From positions 1-8,133 of the forward strand of contig CALBET010000371.1 in assembly GCA_937888665.1 (NCBI GenBank): DNA of 8,133 bases. The letters are read 5' to 3'. The notes under the pieces were generated by a model, which did no database searches, was not told where the DNA came from, and saw only the letters and a program-made list of their open reading frames with translations. Shown in pieces: positions 1-7,218 of this stretch. Made by a program: the position numbers and the translations under genes. The DNA is from an uncultured Acidobacteriota bacterium. GTDB lineage: Bacteria; Acidobacteriota; Vicinamibacteria; Vicinamibacterales; UBA8438. How positions within the stretch are numbered: position 1 is the stretch's first letter; each line of letters starts with the position of its first letter.

Positions 1-1617
1 GAGCTGCTGGACATGCTCTTCGTCCGCGAACGGCGACAGAATGAAGCTTTTCAGCCCCACGATCGGTTCACCGTAGTCCGTTTCCCGATAGCAATCAGTC
101 ATCGAGATGTGCGGGCCCTGGCCTCGCATCGCCTGTTCATACAAGTAACGATAGACGCGGCGGTTGTACTCGTTGTGTTCGAGCAGGTCGGCCCGGGCGG
201 TCGGATCGGTGCGCTCGCGGTCCTTGATGGTCCAGGTATCCACACCATCGGGATAGACACGAAAGACGGTCACGGTGCCCACGTTGTCGCCATTGAGCAC
301 GGTGGTCGATTGGTGACCTTCCAGGTGCTCCCGTAACGACTCGGCCATTTCAACCAGGTGACCGAGCAGCGTACGCAGACCCGCTTTACCGAACAGTTGG
401 AGGTTCGCGTACGCGGCCAGCACCCCGCTGCCGCTGCGTGACGTTTCGAGCGTGAACACGCCGGGGTGCCGCTCTCCGCTCTGGAACAGATACGGCATGG
501 TTTCGCGGCCGCGGACCAGGCGCTGCATGTCTTCGCGACGGCGGGCGAGGAACAGGCTCGAGATGTACGGCGCGAACCCGGTCTTGTGAAAGTCGACGCC
601 GATCGAGTCGGCCCGGGACAATGTCGAGATCCGGCGGCGGGCCGCCGCGAGGGCTCGCACCGTGCGGGGACGGAACTCAAGCGGGTTCTCTTCGAAGTTG
701 TAGTCGTTGAACACGGACCAGGCCCACCCGATCACGGCGTCGGCGTGCACGTGCGGCGAGTAGTCCAGTGAATAGTCGTCGACCAGTCGGTCTCGTAACT
801 GGACGATCGCATCGAGGTCATCCACGCCAAACGCGTCGGTCGTGCCCATCGTGGCCACAAAGGCCACGATCCGTCGGTGGCCTTCGATCGCCTCGCGGGC
901 GGCGACCTCCAGGAGGTCGATGCGGATGTCGTTTTGTAGGTGCGTCGGCACCGCCACCACGTTCTTCTCGCCCAGCCCCAGCCAGCCCGCGATGTTCAAC
1001 CGGCAATAGTGGCTTTGCGCAGATGCCAGGATGATGCCGTCGCCCCGGATGCCCTCGTGCATCGCCTCGGGGAATGCCTTCTCGATACCCAGCTTGACGC
1101 CGTACATCGTCGTGCCGGTCCCACCGAAGGTGAAAACCCCCGCCGACGTCGCCGGGTCGTACCCCACGAGCCGTGCGGTCATGGCCGCGACCGAGGCTTC
1201 GGTGACGGCGAGCCCGTAGGAGGTGTCGTCCGACACCAAATTCGGGTTGTAGATGCTCGGCAGCAGCGACCCGATGATGCTGGGAATTGACGGTGGGGGC
1301 ACGACGTTGACCTGCGTTCGGGGATGGCCCCAGATCGGCATGCCCTCCAGTTTTTCGACCAGCAGGCGCGAGACCTCTTCGACGGTGCGGGTGTCTTCGC
1401 CCAGCTCGACCTGCTCCGCCGCCGCGTAGTCCAGCTCTTGCGAGTGACCCAGCATCGGCACGGCGGACTTCATCGCGTCCACCTGATCGAGGGCGCGCAT
1501 GATGGAGAACACGAAGTAGGCATCGTGCATTTGGTCGGACACCGGCGCCGGAAAGGCATTCCGGAGTGCGGTCAGCCGTTCGCGGTAGGCGGGTGACGAC
1601 GGTGCCCTGGTGGTCAT
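1..1617 (-). CDS. Group II PLP-dependent amino-acid decarboxylase (glutamate/aspartate/tyrosine decarboxylase superfamily), 3' end outside window
   Basis: Read on the minus strand from ATG at 1617, the frame stays open for 539 codons to the window edge, so the C-terminus is missing. The fold is the type I aminotransferase-like decarboxylase family, which converts an amino acid to an amine and CO2 and consumes a cytoplasmic proton. Visible landmarks are a Gly-rich cofactor phosphate site (GGTGTT, residues 165-170), a His that should stack on the PLP ring (QSHY, H203), an MGTTDAFG segment (257-264), the Asp expected to contact the PLP pyridine nitrogen (HADA, D293), and the Schiff-base Lys in DFHKTGF (K345, codon 583-585). 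A Ser/Arg/Gly-rich stretch (TSRSGSG, 392-398) matches the conserved region after the lysine. The length resembles the PanP-like/tyrosine decarboxylase branch more than the ~460-residue GadB type. The substrate cannot be told from sequence. I see no clear Shine-Dalgarno before 1617; the start was chosen because the protein reads as family-like soon after it. Confidence 0.9.
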   Translation of the reverse strand, partial: MTTRAPSSPAYRERLTALRNAFPAPVSDQMHDAYFVFSIMRALDQVDAMKSAVPMLGHSQELDYAAAEQVELGEDTRTVEEVSRLLVEKLEGMPIWGHPRTQVNVVPPPSIPSIIGSLLPSIYNPNLVSDDTSYGLAVTEASVAAMTARLVGYDPATSAGVFTFGGTGTTMYGVKLGIEKAFPEAMHEGIRGDGIILASAQSHYCRLNIAGWLGLGEKNVVAVPTHLQNDIRIDLLEVAAREAIEGHRRIVAFVATMGTTDAFGVDDLDAIVQLRDRLVDDYSLDYSPHVHADAVIGWAWSVFNDYNFEENPLEFRPRTVRALAAARRRISTLSRADSIGVDFHKTGFAPYISSLFLARRREDMQRLVRGRETMPYLFQSGERHPGVFTLETSRSGSGVLAAYANLQLFGKAGLRTLLGHLVEMAESLREHLEGHQSTTVLNGDNVGTVTVFRVYPDGVDTWTIKDRERTDPTARADLLEHNEYNRRVYRYLYEQAMRGQGPHISMTDCYRETDYGEPIVGLKSFILSPFADEEHVQQL

Positions 1618-1748
1618 GATCGCGGCTGAGACGCTCGATACTGGAAGAGGGCTGCACCGGCGCACGCCCCTGACTCCGACCCAGGATCGCACAGACACGC
1701 CGCTCAGGCATGCGCAACCGTAACATGAGCGCGCGTACGGCCTCAGCA

Positions 1749-1777
1749 ATGGCTATACTCGATGCCATCGTGCACGA
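1749..1777. promoter_or_regulatory. Possible operator/promoter elements in the divergent spacer 1618-1838
   Basis: The 221-bp gap between the leftward decarboxylase and the rightward secreted-protein gene is the likely promoter region for both. It holds an inverted repeat ATGGC (1749-1753) / GCCAT (1764-1768) around the hexamer TATACT (1754-1759), which resembles a sigma-70 -10 box for the rightward gene. A perfect 10-bp palindrome TCGTGCACGA (1768-1777) follows at once. No good -35 box sits 17 bp upstream of the hexamer (GCGCGT at 1731-1736). Palindromes of this length occur by chance in GC-rich DNA, so a regulator-binding role is only a suggestion. Confidence 0.25.
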
Positions 1778-1826
1778 GCGAGCGGCGGAGACCACCGCCA
1801 TGTCATCGTCGATGGACACGTAACGC

Positions 1827-1831
1827 AGGAG
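1827..1831 (+). promoter_or_regulatory. Shine-Dalgarno for the secreted-protein gene
   Basis: AGGAG lies 7 bases before the ATG at 1839, an ideal spacing. It fixes the start and places the hydrophobic signal sequence at the N-terminus. Confidence 0.75.
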
Positions 1832-1838
1832 ACCGTAG

Positions 1839-2867
1839 ATGCATCACGCTCAGACTTGTTCCAGAATCGCGTTCTGCGTCGTCGTATCGTTGGCAGTGTG
1901 GGCGCCGGCGTCTCGGGCCGACGCCCAACCGGCCGAATGGAGTCCACCGCGCACCGCCGACGGGCGTATCGACCTGAACGGGGTGTGGGCGAACAATGCG
2001 GCGACACCGCTCGAGCGGCCCGACTCGCTGGCCGGCAAGGCCGTCTTCTCCGACGAGGAAGTCGCGGAACTGAGGGCGTCGGCCCAACGACTCTTCGGCG
2101 GCGCGGATGACGCGGCGTTCGCCGACGGCGTGTTCAACGCCGTGCTGGCCGATGTCGAAAAGAACGTGTCCGGCGATGGTGGGACCGGCAACTACAGCTC
2201 CGTCTGGATGGTCGATCGCGAGTTCGAAAACCGAACGTCGCTGATTACCGATCCCTCGGACGGGAAGGTGCCGGCGCTGACGCCTGAGGCCGAGGCCCGC
2301 ATCGAGGCTGCCCGCGTGTATCGGGAGGAACATCCCGCCGACGGTCCGGAGGATCGCACCCGGCAAGTTCGCTGTATCACGTATGGCATTCCACGGGTCG
2401 GAGGGATCGGTGCGGGATACAACAGCTACTATCAGATTTTCCAGACCCCGGACCATCTCGTGATGCTCGGGGAGATGATTCACGACGCTCGGGTCATCCC
2501 GATCGGCGAGATGCCCCACGCGGACGACTCGATCCGGCTCTGGCACGGCGATTCCCGGGCTCACTGGGACGGCGACGCGCTGGTGGTCGAGACAAAGAAC
2601 TACTCGCCCAAGGCGGGGTATCGCGGGTCGGCCGACAACCTGCACATGATCGAACGGTTCACGCTGGGCGGGCCGGGCCGCCTGCACTACGAGATCACCG
2701 TGTCCGACCCCACGACCTGGACTCGCCCCTGGACGGCCATGGTGCCCATGTCCCACAGCGAGGATCCGCTGTTCGAATACGCCTGCCACGAAGGCAACAT
2801 CGGGATGGCCGGGATCCTGGCTGGTGCGCGTGTGGAAGAGGCCGCGGAGGCCCAGGGCCCACGGTAG
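1839..2867 (+). CDS. Secreted protein of an uncharacterised Acidobacteriota-type family
   Basis: A 342-residue protein with a Sec signal peptide: a hydrophobic stretch at residues 10-22 and a likely signal peptidase I site after ADA (A29). The mature part opens with the DGRIDLNGVW motif (41-50). It then has RCITYGIPR (178-186), YNSYYQIFQTPDHLVML (194-210), GEMIHDARVIP (211-221), GDSRAHWDGDALVVETKNY (237-255), NLHMIERF (267-274) and FEYACHEGN (312-320). These blocks match, from memory, a family present in many copies in soil Acidobacteriota genomes, with no assigned reaction. Two cysteines in the mature chain (C179 and C316), both in conserved blocks, could form a disulphide in the periplasm. 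The start is fixed by AGGAG 7 bases upstream. It is divergent from the decarboxylase and followed by a 400-bp gap, so it is probably monocistronic. I see no catalytic motif I can name. An ORF of similar length on the opposite strand is a high-GC shadow. Confidence 0.88.
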   Translation: MHHAQTCSRIAFCVVVSLAVWAPASRADAQPAEWSPPRTADGRIDLNGVWANNAATPLERPDSLAGKAVFSDEEVAELRASAQRLFGGADDAAFADGVFNAVLADVEKNVSGDGGTGNYSSVWMVDREFENRTSLITDPSDGKVPALTPEAEARIEAARVYREEHPADGPEDRTRQVRCITYGIPRVGGIGAGYNSYYQIFQTPDHLVMLGEMIHDARVIPIGEMPHADDSIRLWHGDSRAHWDGDALVVETKNYSPKAGYRGSADNLHMIERFTLGGPGRLHYEITVSDPTTWTRPWTAMVPMSHSEDPLFEYACHEGNIGMAGILAGARVEEAAEAQGPR

Positions 2868-3267
2868 GGCTGCTTTCATCCGCGGACACGAGTCAGCAGG
2901 TCTGAGAGGTCGGCACCTGGCGCGCGCTCCTCTGGCCTCGCGTTCCGGCGGAAGATACGCGTGTGTTGTGTCCCGCCAAGCCGTGCCCGCCCGTGCTCCA
3001 TCCGAATCCACACGCCGTCGCCGTCGAAACGCTTCGCGACGCCAAGTATGACGGACCGACGGCGGACATTTCCGGGATCGTCGTAGTACCATCTGTGTCG
3101 AGGGGCGCCCGATCAGCGCTTGGCGTGAAGGACCTGTCCCAGAAGTATCGGGTGGTGGTGAACTCCCTCTGACCGCCTCAGGAAATCACGAAGGCTTCGA
3201 TCGTTTTTCCGGTAGGACACCGGGCTGGCCGTGGTGACGACCGCCCGAGAGAGACGAACCACAGACT
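2868..3267 (+). other. 400-bp spacer before nhaA; no convincing gene
   Basis: No gene here is well supported. One frame, GTG 2963 to TGA 3172 (69 codons), ends 95 bases before nhaA. It has a C-P-A-K-P-C start and mostly G/C third positions, but no Shine-Dalgarno and no family I recognise, so I leave it as a doubtful short ORF. A perfect 5-bp hairpin CCGGT-AGGAC-ACCGG lies at 3209-3223, just after a T5 run (3204-3208) and 44 bases before the nhaA start. Because the T-run precedes the stem, it is not a terminator on the plus strand. It could be a leader structure. I could not recognise any known riboswitch class by eye. Confidence 0.4.
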
Positions 3268-4482
3268 GTGAGCGGAGCTGGGTACGGCACGAAGCGATCG
3301 CATCTGGAACTGTTGCAGGAGTTCTCTATCCCGCTGATTCTGGGGGTCGTCGTGGCCATGTGCTGGGCCAATCTCGAACCCGCCGCGTACGACCGCCTGA
3401 TGCACGCCTCGCCGTTCGGAGAGGACAGTCACGTCAGTTTTCAGTTCTTGATGAACGACATTCTCATGGCTCTGTTCTTTGGCCTGGCCGCCAAGGAGAT
3501 TACGGAGTCCTGTCTGCCCGGGGGGGCGCTCAACCCGCCCAGCAAGGCGATGAATCCGTTGATTGGGACGCTGGGTGGCGTACTCGGACCCGTGGCGGTC
3601 TATTTCCTCTGGGTGGCCCTGACCAACGATCCCTCCATTGGCCATGGGTGGGGCATCCCCACCGCTACGGACATTGCTCTGGCCTGGCTCGTGGCCCGGA
3701 TCGTGTTTGGCAAAGGGCACCCGGCGGTGCAGTTCCTGTTGCTGCTGGCGGTGGTCGACGATGGCATCGGGCTTGGCATCATCGCGGTGTTTTACCCCGA
3801 TTCGGAGCACCCGGTGGAGCCGGCCTGGTTGCTGCTGGTCGGAGCCGCGATCGGGATGGCGTTCGCCTTGCGACGCGCGAACGTCAGGTCGTTCTGGCCC
3901 TATGTGCTGACGGCGGGTGTGGCGTCATGGTCCGGGCTCTTTCTGGCGCACCTGCACCCGGCGCTCGCACTGGTGCCGGTGGTGCCGTTCATGCCTAATA
4001 TGGGGTGTGACGAAGGGCTTTACGCTGAGGAGTCCTCGAACATTACTCACACGGACACCATGAACAACTTCGAGCATTTTTTCAGAACACCGGTTGATTT
4101 CGGACTGTTCGGGTTCGGCCTGGCCAATGCCGGCGTCGCTCTTGCCTCGGTGGGAAACGCCACCGCGGCCGTACTCGTGTCGCTCGTGGTGGGGAAGACG
4201 GTCGGGATTTTTCTCTTTTCTTGGGTCGGCCACACGCTCGGTTTCAAACTGCCGGACGGCATGAACTTCCGCGCGCTGTTCGTCGCCGGGCTGACGGCGG
4301 CGCTCGGGCTGACGGTGGCGTTGTTCGTCGCCGGGCAGGCGTTCGAGGGGGCCGGCGACACCCTGGCCGCCGCGAAGATGGGCGCCCTGCTCTCCATCCT
4401 GGTGGCGCCGATCGCCGTGACCCTGGGCCTCATGCTGCGGGTGAAAGCACCCAAAACCGCCTCCGGGGCTCTGTCAAGTTGA
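3268..4482 (+). CDS. nhaA: NhaA-family Na+/H+ antiporter
   Basis: A 404-residue inner-membrane protein that should exchange cytoplasmic Na+ or Li+ for external H+. It aligns well, against E. coli NhaA recalled from memory, through MNDILMALFF (62-71), GWGIPTATDIALAW (127-140), AVVDDGIGLGIIAVFY (161-176) and FGLANAGVAL (283-292). The transport residues are kept: D135 (E. coli D133), D164/D165 (D163/D164), K310 (K300) and H230 (H225). The cytoplasmic pH-sensor cluster differs: E77 matches E78, but E80 and S81 replace R81 and E82, and R273 replaces H256, while E269/H270 match E252/H253. An acidic loop (247-264) precedes the EH pair. The start is GTG at 3268, the first candidate after an in-frame stop at 3235. 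A weak GAGAGAGA (3247-3254) lies 13 bases upstream. There is no nhaR-like regulator in the window. Family call certain; pH behaviour inferred. Confidence 0.93.
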   Translation: MSGAGYGTKRSHLELLQEFSIPLILGVVVAMCWANLEPAAYDRLMHASPFGEDSHVSFQFLMNDILMALFFGLAAKEITESCLPGGALNPPSKAMNPLIGTLGGVLGPVAVYFLWVALTNDPSIGHGWGIPTATDIALAWLVARIVFGKGHPAVQFLLLLAVVDDGIGLGIIAVFYPDSEHPVEPAWLLLVGAAIGMAFALRRANVRSFWPYVLTAGVASWSGLFLAHLHPALALVPVVPFMPNMGCDEGLYAEESSNITHTDTMNNFEHFFRTPVDFGLFGFGLANAGVALASVGNATAAVLVSLVVGKTVGIFLFSWVGHTLGFKLPDGMNFRALFVAGLTAALGLTVALFVAGQAFEGAGDTLAAAKMGALLSILVAPIAVTLGLMLRVKAPKTASGALSS

Positions 4483-4500
4483 CGAGGCCGGCGCGTTTTT
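4458..4500 (+). terminator. Likely intrinsic terminator overlapping the nhaA stop
   Basis: An imperfect hairpin ends in TTTTT (4496-4500). The apex is GTCA-AGT-TGAC (4473-4483). The middle stem pairs CTC (4469-4471) with GAG (4484-4486), then GG (4466-4467) with CC (4488-4489). The outer stem pairs CGCC (4458-4461) with GGCG (4490-4493). Bulges and one G-G mismatch weaken it. An AAAA run at 4453-4456 sits on the other side, so it could act in both directions. It would separate nhaA transcription from the Kef gene. Confidence 0.4.
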
Positions 4501-4653
4501 CCAGCAGGCGCACGTCACCTGAGAGCCTCTCAAGGTAGTGCTGGGCAATGGGGGTGTGAGGAGGCTGTTGGATAAAGACTCGATCTGTACGGAGCGGAAG
4601 TCCGTTGAGGCCGTCGTGCCGCAACCCGATCTGCGCTCCGACACTGCATCCCC
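4501..4653 (+). other. Spacer between nhaA and the Kef gene
   Basis: This 153-bp spacer lacks a clear promoter and has no Shine-Dalgarno for the downstream start. In one plus frame (TGA 4520 to TGA 4655) it reads as an open 44-codon stretch containing TERKSVEAVV, which recalls the ERKSVEP block near the N-terminus of IS701-type transposases. A short frame also runs on the minus strand (4624-4430) into nhaA. I call neither a gene. Confidence 0.3.
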
Positions 4654-6648
4654 ATGAACGAGCTCAGCGTGCTTCGCGACTTGGCGATCATCATCGGTCT
4701 CGCGATCCCGATCGTCGCGTTGGCCCATCGCATCCGCGTGCCGCCCCTCGTCGGGTTTCTCCTCGTCGGCGTGGTCATCGGCCCACACGCAATGGCGCTG
4801 ATTCCCGAACCCGAGGAGGTCTCGGCGCTCTCGGAGATCGGTGTGGTGCTGTTGTTATTCGCGATTGGGCTCGAGCTGTCGCTCTCCGACGTGTTGCGCC
4901 GGGGCCGCGCCGTGCTGATGACGGGCGGCGTCCAAATGGCCGGCATGTTGGGGTTGGCCGTGCTACTGGGCGCGATAGTCGGCGCACCGCTCGGCCGGAC
5001 GCTTTTCTACGGGGCGCTGGCGGCGATGTCGTCCACCGCGGTGGTGACGAAATCGTACGCCGACCGCGGCGAGTTGGATACGCCTCACGGGCGCGAGGTC
5101 GTGTCCATTTTGGTGTTTCAGGACCTGTGCATCGTCCCGCTCATGCTACTGCTGCCGCTGCTCGCGCGCGAGGCGGGGACGACGGGCATCAGCGTGTGGA
5201 CCCGCATGCTGGCCAGCCTCGCCGTGATGATCGCGCTCGTGATCGGCGGTCGGCTCGCGGTTCGGTGGGTGCTCGACCGCGTCGTCGCGCTGCGCGACCG
5301 CGAGCTATTCACGCTCTGCGTGGGGTTCTTCGGCATCGCGACGGCGCTGGTGACCGCTGCTGCCGGCTTCTCGCTCGCCATCGGCGCCTTTCTGGCTGGG
5401 TTGATCATCTCCGAATCGGAATACGGCCAGCAGGCACTCTCCGACGTCCTGCCGTTCCGCGCGCTGTTCAGCGGCGTCTTCTTCACCTCGATCGGGATGC
5501 TGCTCGACTTGCCGCTCGTCCTGGGCCAACCTCTTGTGCTCGCCGGCGCCACGCTTGCGTTGATCGTGGTGAAGAGCCTCGTAACGACGGGCGCCGTGTT
5601 GGTCCGGGGGCGCGGGCTCGAGATCAGCCTCATGAGCGGGCTCAGCCTGGCCCAGGTCGGTGAGTTTTCGTATGTGCTGGCTGCGGCCGGGTTGCCGCTG
5701 GGCTTGTTCGCCGGCAATGACTACCAGGGGTTTCTATCGGTGGCGGCGCTATCGATGATGGCGACGCCGTTTCTGATCAAGTCGGCGAGCCCAATCTCGG
5801 AGTCGATCGGCGCACGGCTTAGAGGCTCGGTGTGGAAGGATCACGCAGCGGACCCAGCCGCGGGCGGAGCAACGAAGACGGCAGAACTCACCGAGCACGC
5901 CGTCGTCGTCGGCTATGGTGTCGCTGGACGGTATCTCGCGCGCATGCTCCAAGCTGCCGGGATCGCTTGCGTGGTCGTCGATCAGAACGCGGACCTCGTG
6001 CGTCGAGCCCGGACGGATGGGCTGCCGGCCGTCTATGGCGACGGCACACGACACGCGATGCTTGAGCGCGTCGCTTGCACACGCGCGCGTATCATCGTCT
6101 TTGCTATCTCCTCACCGATCGAGGAACGGCGGGGGGTGGCCATTGCCCGTGAGGTGGCGCCCGCGGCACAGATCGTGGTCCGCACGCGGTATGTCCGCGC
6201 CATCGACGAGTTGATGCGGCTCGGGGCGAATCATGTTGTGGTCGAAGAGTTTGAAGCGTCGCTCGAGTTGTTCGCGCGCGCACTCGAGAGCTACGCGATC
6301 CCGGCGACCCGCATCGCGCACGAGCTGGAAGCCGTACGGAACGAGCACTACGGTCTGTTGCGCGGCACCGCGGCGCCGGACCTCACGCTCGACGCGCTCA
6401 AGCACCTCGGTATTCACGACGCGGTGGAGCTCGTAGAGGTCGAAGAAGGCGCAGCCGCGGTGGGCGAGAACGCCCGGACGCTCAACCTGCGTCAGCAGGC
6501 CGGCGCCATCCAGGTGGCCGTCGTGCGCGACGGGCAGCCGATCTATCTACGCGACCAGACTTTCCGCTATCGGCCTGGCGACACTGCCGTGCTCGTCGGT
6601 GATCGAGCGGCGCTCGACCGCGCTTCTGCGTTGTTCCGGCGCACGTGA
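4654..6648 (+). CDS. Kef-type monovalent cation/H+ antiporter (CPA2) with fused C-terminal RCK domains
   Basis: A 664-residue membrane protein in three parts. Residues 1-378 are the Na_H_Exchanger transport domain, with VPPLVGFLLVGVVIGPH (29-45), IGVVLLLFAIGLELS (62-76), SSTAVVTK (126-133) and FQDLCIVPL (155-163). The Gln-Asp pair (Q156/D157), in place of Asp-Asp, is typical of Kef-like K+ transporters thought to be electroneutral. After a linker (379-412), residues 413-530 form an RCK_N Rossmann domain with GYGVAG (420-425), an acidic residue ending the second strand (D443) and GDGT (462-465), fitting NAD(H)-type binding. Residues 575-664 are an RCK_C (TrkA_C) domain ending at PGDTAVLVG. It probably exports K+ in exchange for H+ under ligand control. 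No KefF/KefG-type oxidoreductase partner lies in the window, so glutathione gating as in E. coli KefB/C is unproven. ATG 4654 fits the family N-terminus but has no visible Shine-Dalgarno. The nhaA stop is 171 bases upstream. Confidence 0.92.
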   Translation: MNELSVLRDLAIIIGLAIPIVALAHRIRVPPLVGFLLVGVVIGPHAMALIPEPEEVSALSEIGVVLLLFAIGLELSLSDVLRRGRAVLMTGGVQMAGMLGLAVLLGAIVGAPLGRTLFYGALAAMSSTAVVTKSYADRGELDTPHGREVVSILVFQDLCIVPLMLLLPLLAREAGTTGISVWTRMLASLAVMIALVIGGRLAVRWVLDRVVALRDRELFTLCVGFFGIATALVTAAAGFSLAIGAFLAGLIISESEYGQQALSDVLPFRALFSGVFFTSIGMLLDLPLVLGQPLVLAGATLALIVVKSLVTTGAVLVRGRGLEISLMSGLSLAQVGEFSYVLAAAGLPLGLFAGNDYQGFLSVAALSMMATPFLIKSASPISESIGARLRGSVWKDHAADPAAGGATKTAELTEHAVVVGYGVAGRYLARMLQAAGIACVVVDQNADLVRRARTDGLPAVYGDGTRHAMLERVACTRARIIVFAISSPIEERRGVAIAREVAPAAQIVVRTRYVRAIDELMRLGANHVVVEEFEASLELFARALESYAIPATRIAHELEAVRNEHYGLLRGTAAPDLTLDALKHLGIHDAVELVEVEEGAAAVGENARTLNLRQQAGAIQVAVVRDGQPIYLRDQTFRYRPGDTAVLVGDRAALDRASALFRRT

Positions 6649-6804
6649 TCTGATAAGAGATTCAAAAACTCATTTCCCTGTGCGCTCAGGCCCGAGTCGA
6701 GCATCGTCGGCCAAGCGCGGCGGCGCGGCGGCCCAGTGCCTCATGTCGCCGTGGGGGCGGGTCGTGCCCGTGATTGGCGCAGCCTTGGGGCGACGTCGGC
6801 GGGG
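6649..6804. other. Convergent spacer between the Kef gene and the CBS gene
   Basis: The two stop codons face each other across 156 bp. The right half is a very GC-rich tract (about 6715-6740). A single A5 run (6664-6668) would be U5 on a leftward transcript, but only a weak 4-bp CCTG/CAGG stem (6678-6691) precedes it. I see no convincing intrinsic terminator for either gene and no ORF of its own. Confidence 0.5.
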
Positions 6805-7218
6805 TCACCCCTTGCTCGCGAGCCCCTCGAGCATCTCGAAGCAGTCGACCTCCCCGACCACCTTGCCGTCCCGGACGACAGGGATATCCTCCAGGCTGAA
6901 CCGCACGGCGATCTTGAGCGCGTCGTCGACGTCGTCGGTCGGCGTGACCCACAGTGGTTCGATCATCAGGTGCTTCGCCATCGTCGCCAGCACGTCTGAC
7001 GCCCGCGCGAATCCTCTGGCGACATGCCTGGCGCCCACCCGGTTGAGGATGTCTTCCATCCGGATAATGCCCAGGAGGGCTTGGTTGTCGTCGACGACGA
7101 AGACCGACCGCGACCCACGGTCGTGGGCAACACGCGCGATGATCTCTGAGATCAGTGCGTCCGGGCCCACCAGTTCAGGTTTCACGGTGTATTTCTTGTA
7201 AATCTCTTCCACCTTCAT
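6805..7218 (-). CDS. Stand-alone two-CBS-domain protein, likely regulator of the adjacent antiporter
   Basis: A 137-residue soluble protein made almost wholly of a CBS pair (Bateman module). CBS1 spans about 8-62, with SRSVFVVDDNQALLGIIRME (36-55). CBS2 spans about 81-134, with LWVTPTDDVDDALKIA (89-104), DIPVVRDGKVVGEVD (111-125) and the closing helix. There is no transmembrane segment and no fused enzyme. CBS pairs commonly bind adenine nucleotides such as AMP or ATP and control attached or partner transporters. The ATG at 7218 overlaps the antiporter stop as ATGA (7215-7218), so translation of the two is probably coupled. A good Shine-Dalgarno sits inside the antiporter's last codons. The link to the antiporter rests on this overlap and is inference; the ligand is unknown. 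It is the last gene of its transcript and faces the Kef gene. Confidence 0.88.
   Translation of the reverse strand: MKVEEIYKKYTVKPELVGPDALISEIIARVAHDRGSRSVFVVDDNQALLGIIRMEDILNRVGARHVARGFARASDVLATMAKHLMIEPLWVTPTDDVDDALKIAVRFSLEDIPVVRDGKVVGEVDCFEMLEGLASKG

Noticed and set aside
818..1819. 333-codon minus-strand ORF overlapping the decarboxylase in another frame
   Set aside because: Below about 1640 it is an Arg/Gly-rich shadow of the decarboxylase. Only its first ~55 residues are outside that gene, and those are treated separately as a possible transposase scrap.
1803..3092. 429-codon minus-strand ORF opposite the secreted-protein gene
   Set aside because: It is rich in Arg/Gly/His/Val without domain pattern and lies antisense to a gene with a signal peptide, a good Shine-Dalgarno and recognisable family blocks. 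It is a high-GC shadow.
2963..3172. 69-codon ORF before nhaA
   Set aside because: GTG start, no Shine-Dalgarno and no recognised family. GC-rich third positions alone are not enough to call it.
4430..4624. 64-codon minus-strand ORF overlapping the nhaA end
   Set aside because: The composition is not absurd, but there is no known family or clear ribosome site and it overlaps a firm gene and a possible terminator.
4605..5663. 352-codon plus-strand ORF overlapping the start of the Kef gene
   Set aside because: The translation is Arg/Ala-rich and low in complexity, in a frame shifted against a clear membrane transporter. It is a shadow.
6678..6691. CCTG/CAGG stem near an A5 run as a leftward terminator
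   Set aside because: The stem is only 4 bp, with several bases between stem and T-run, too weak to call.
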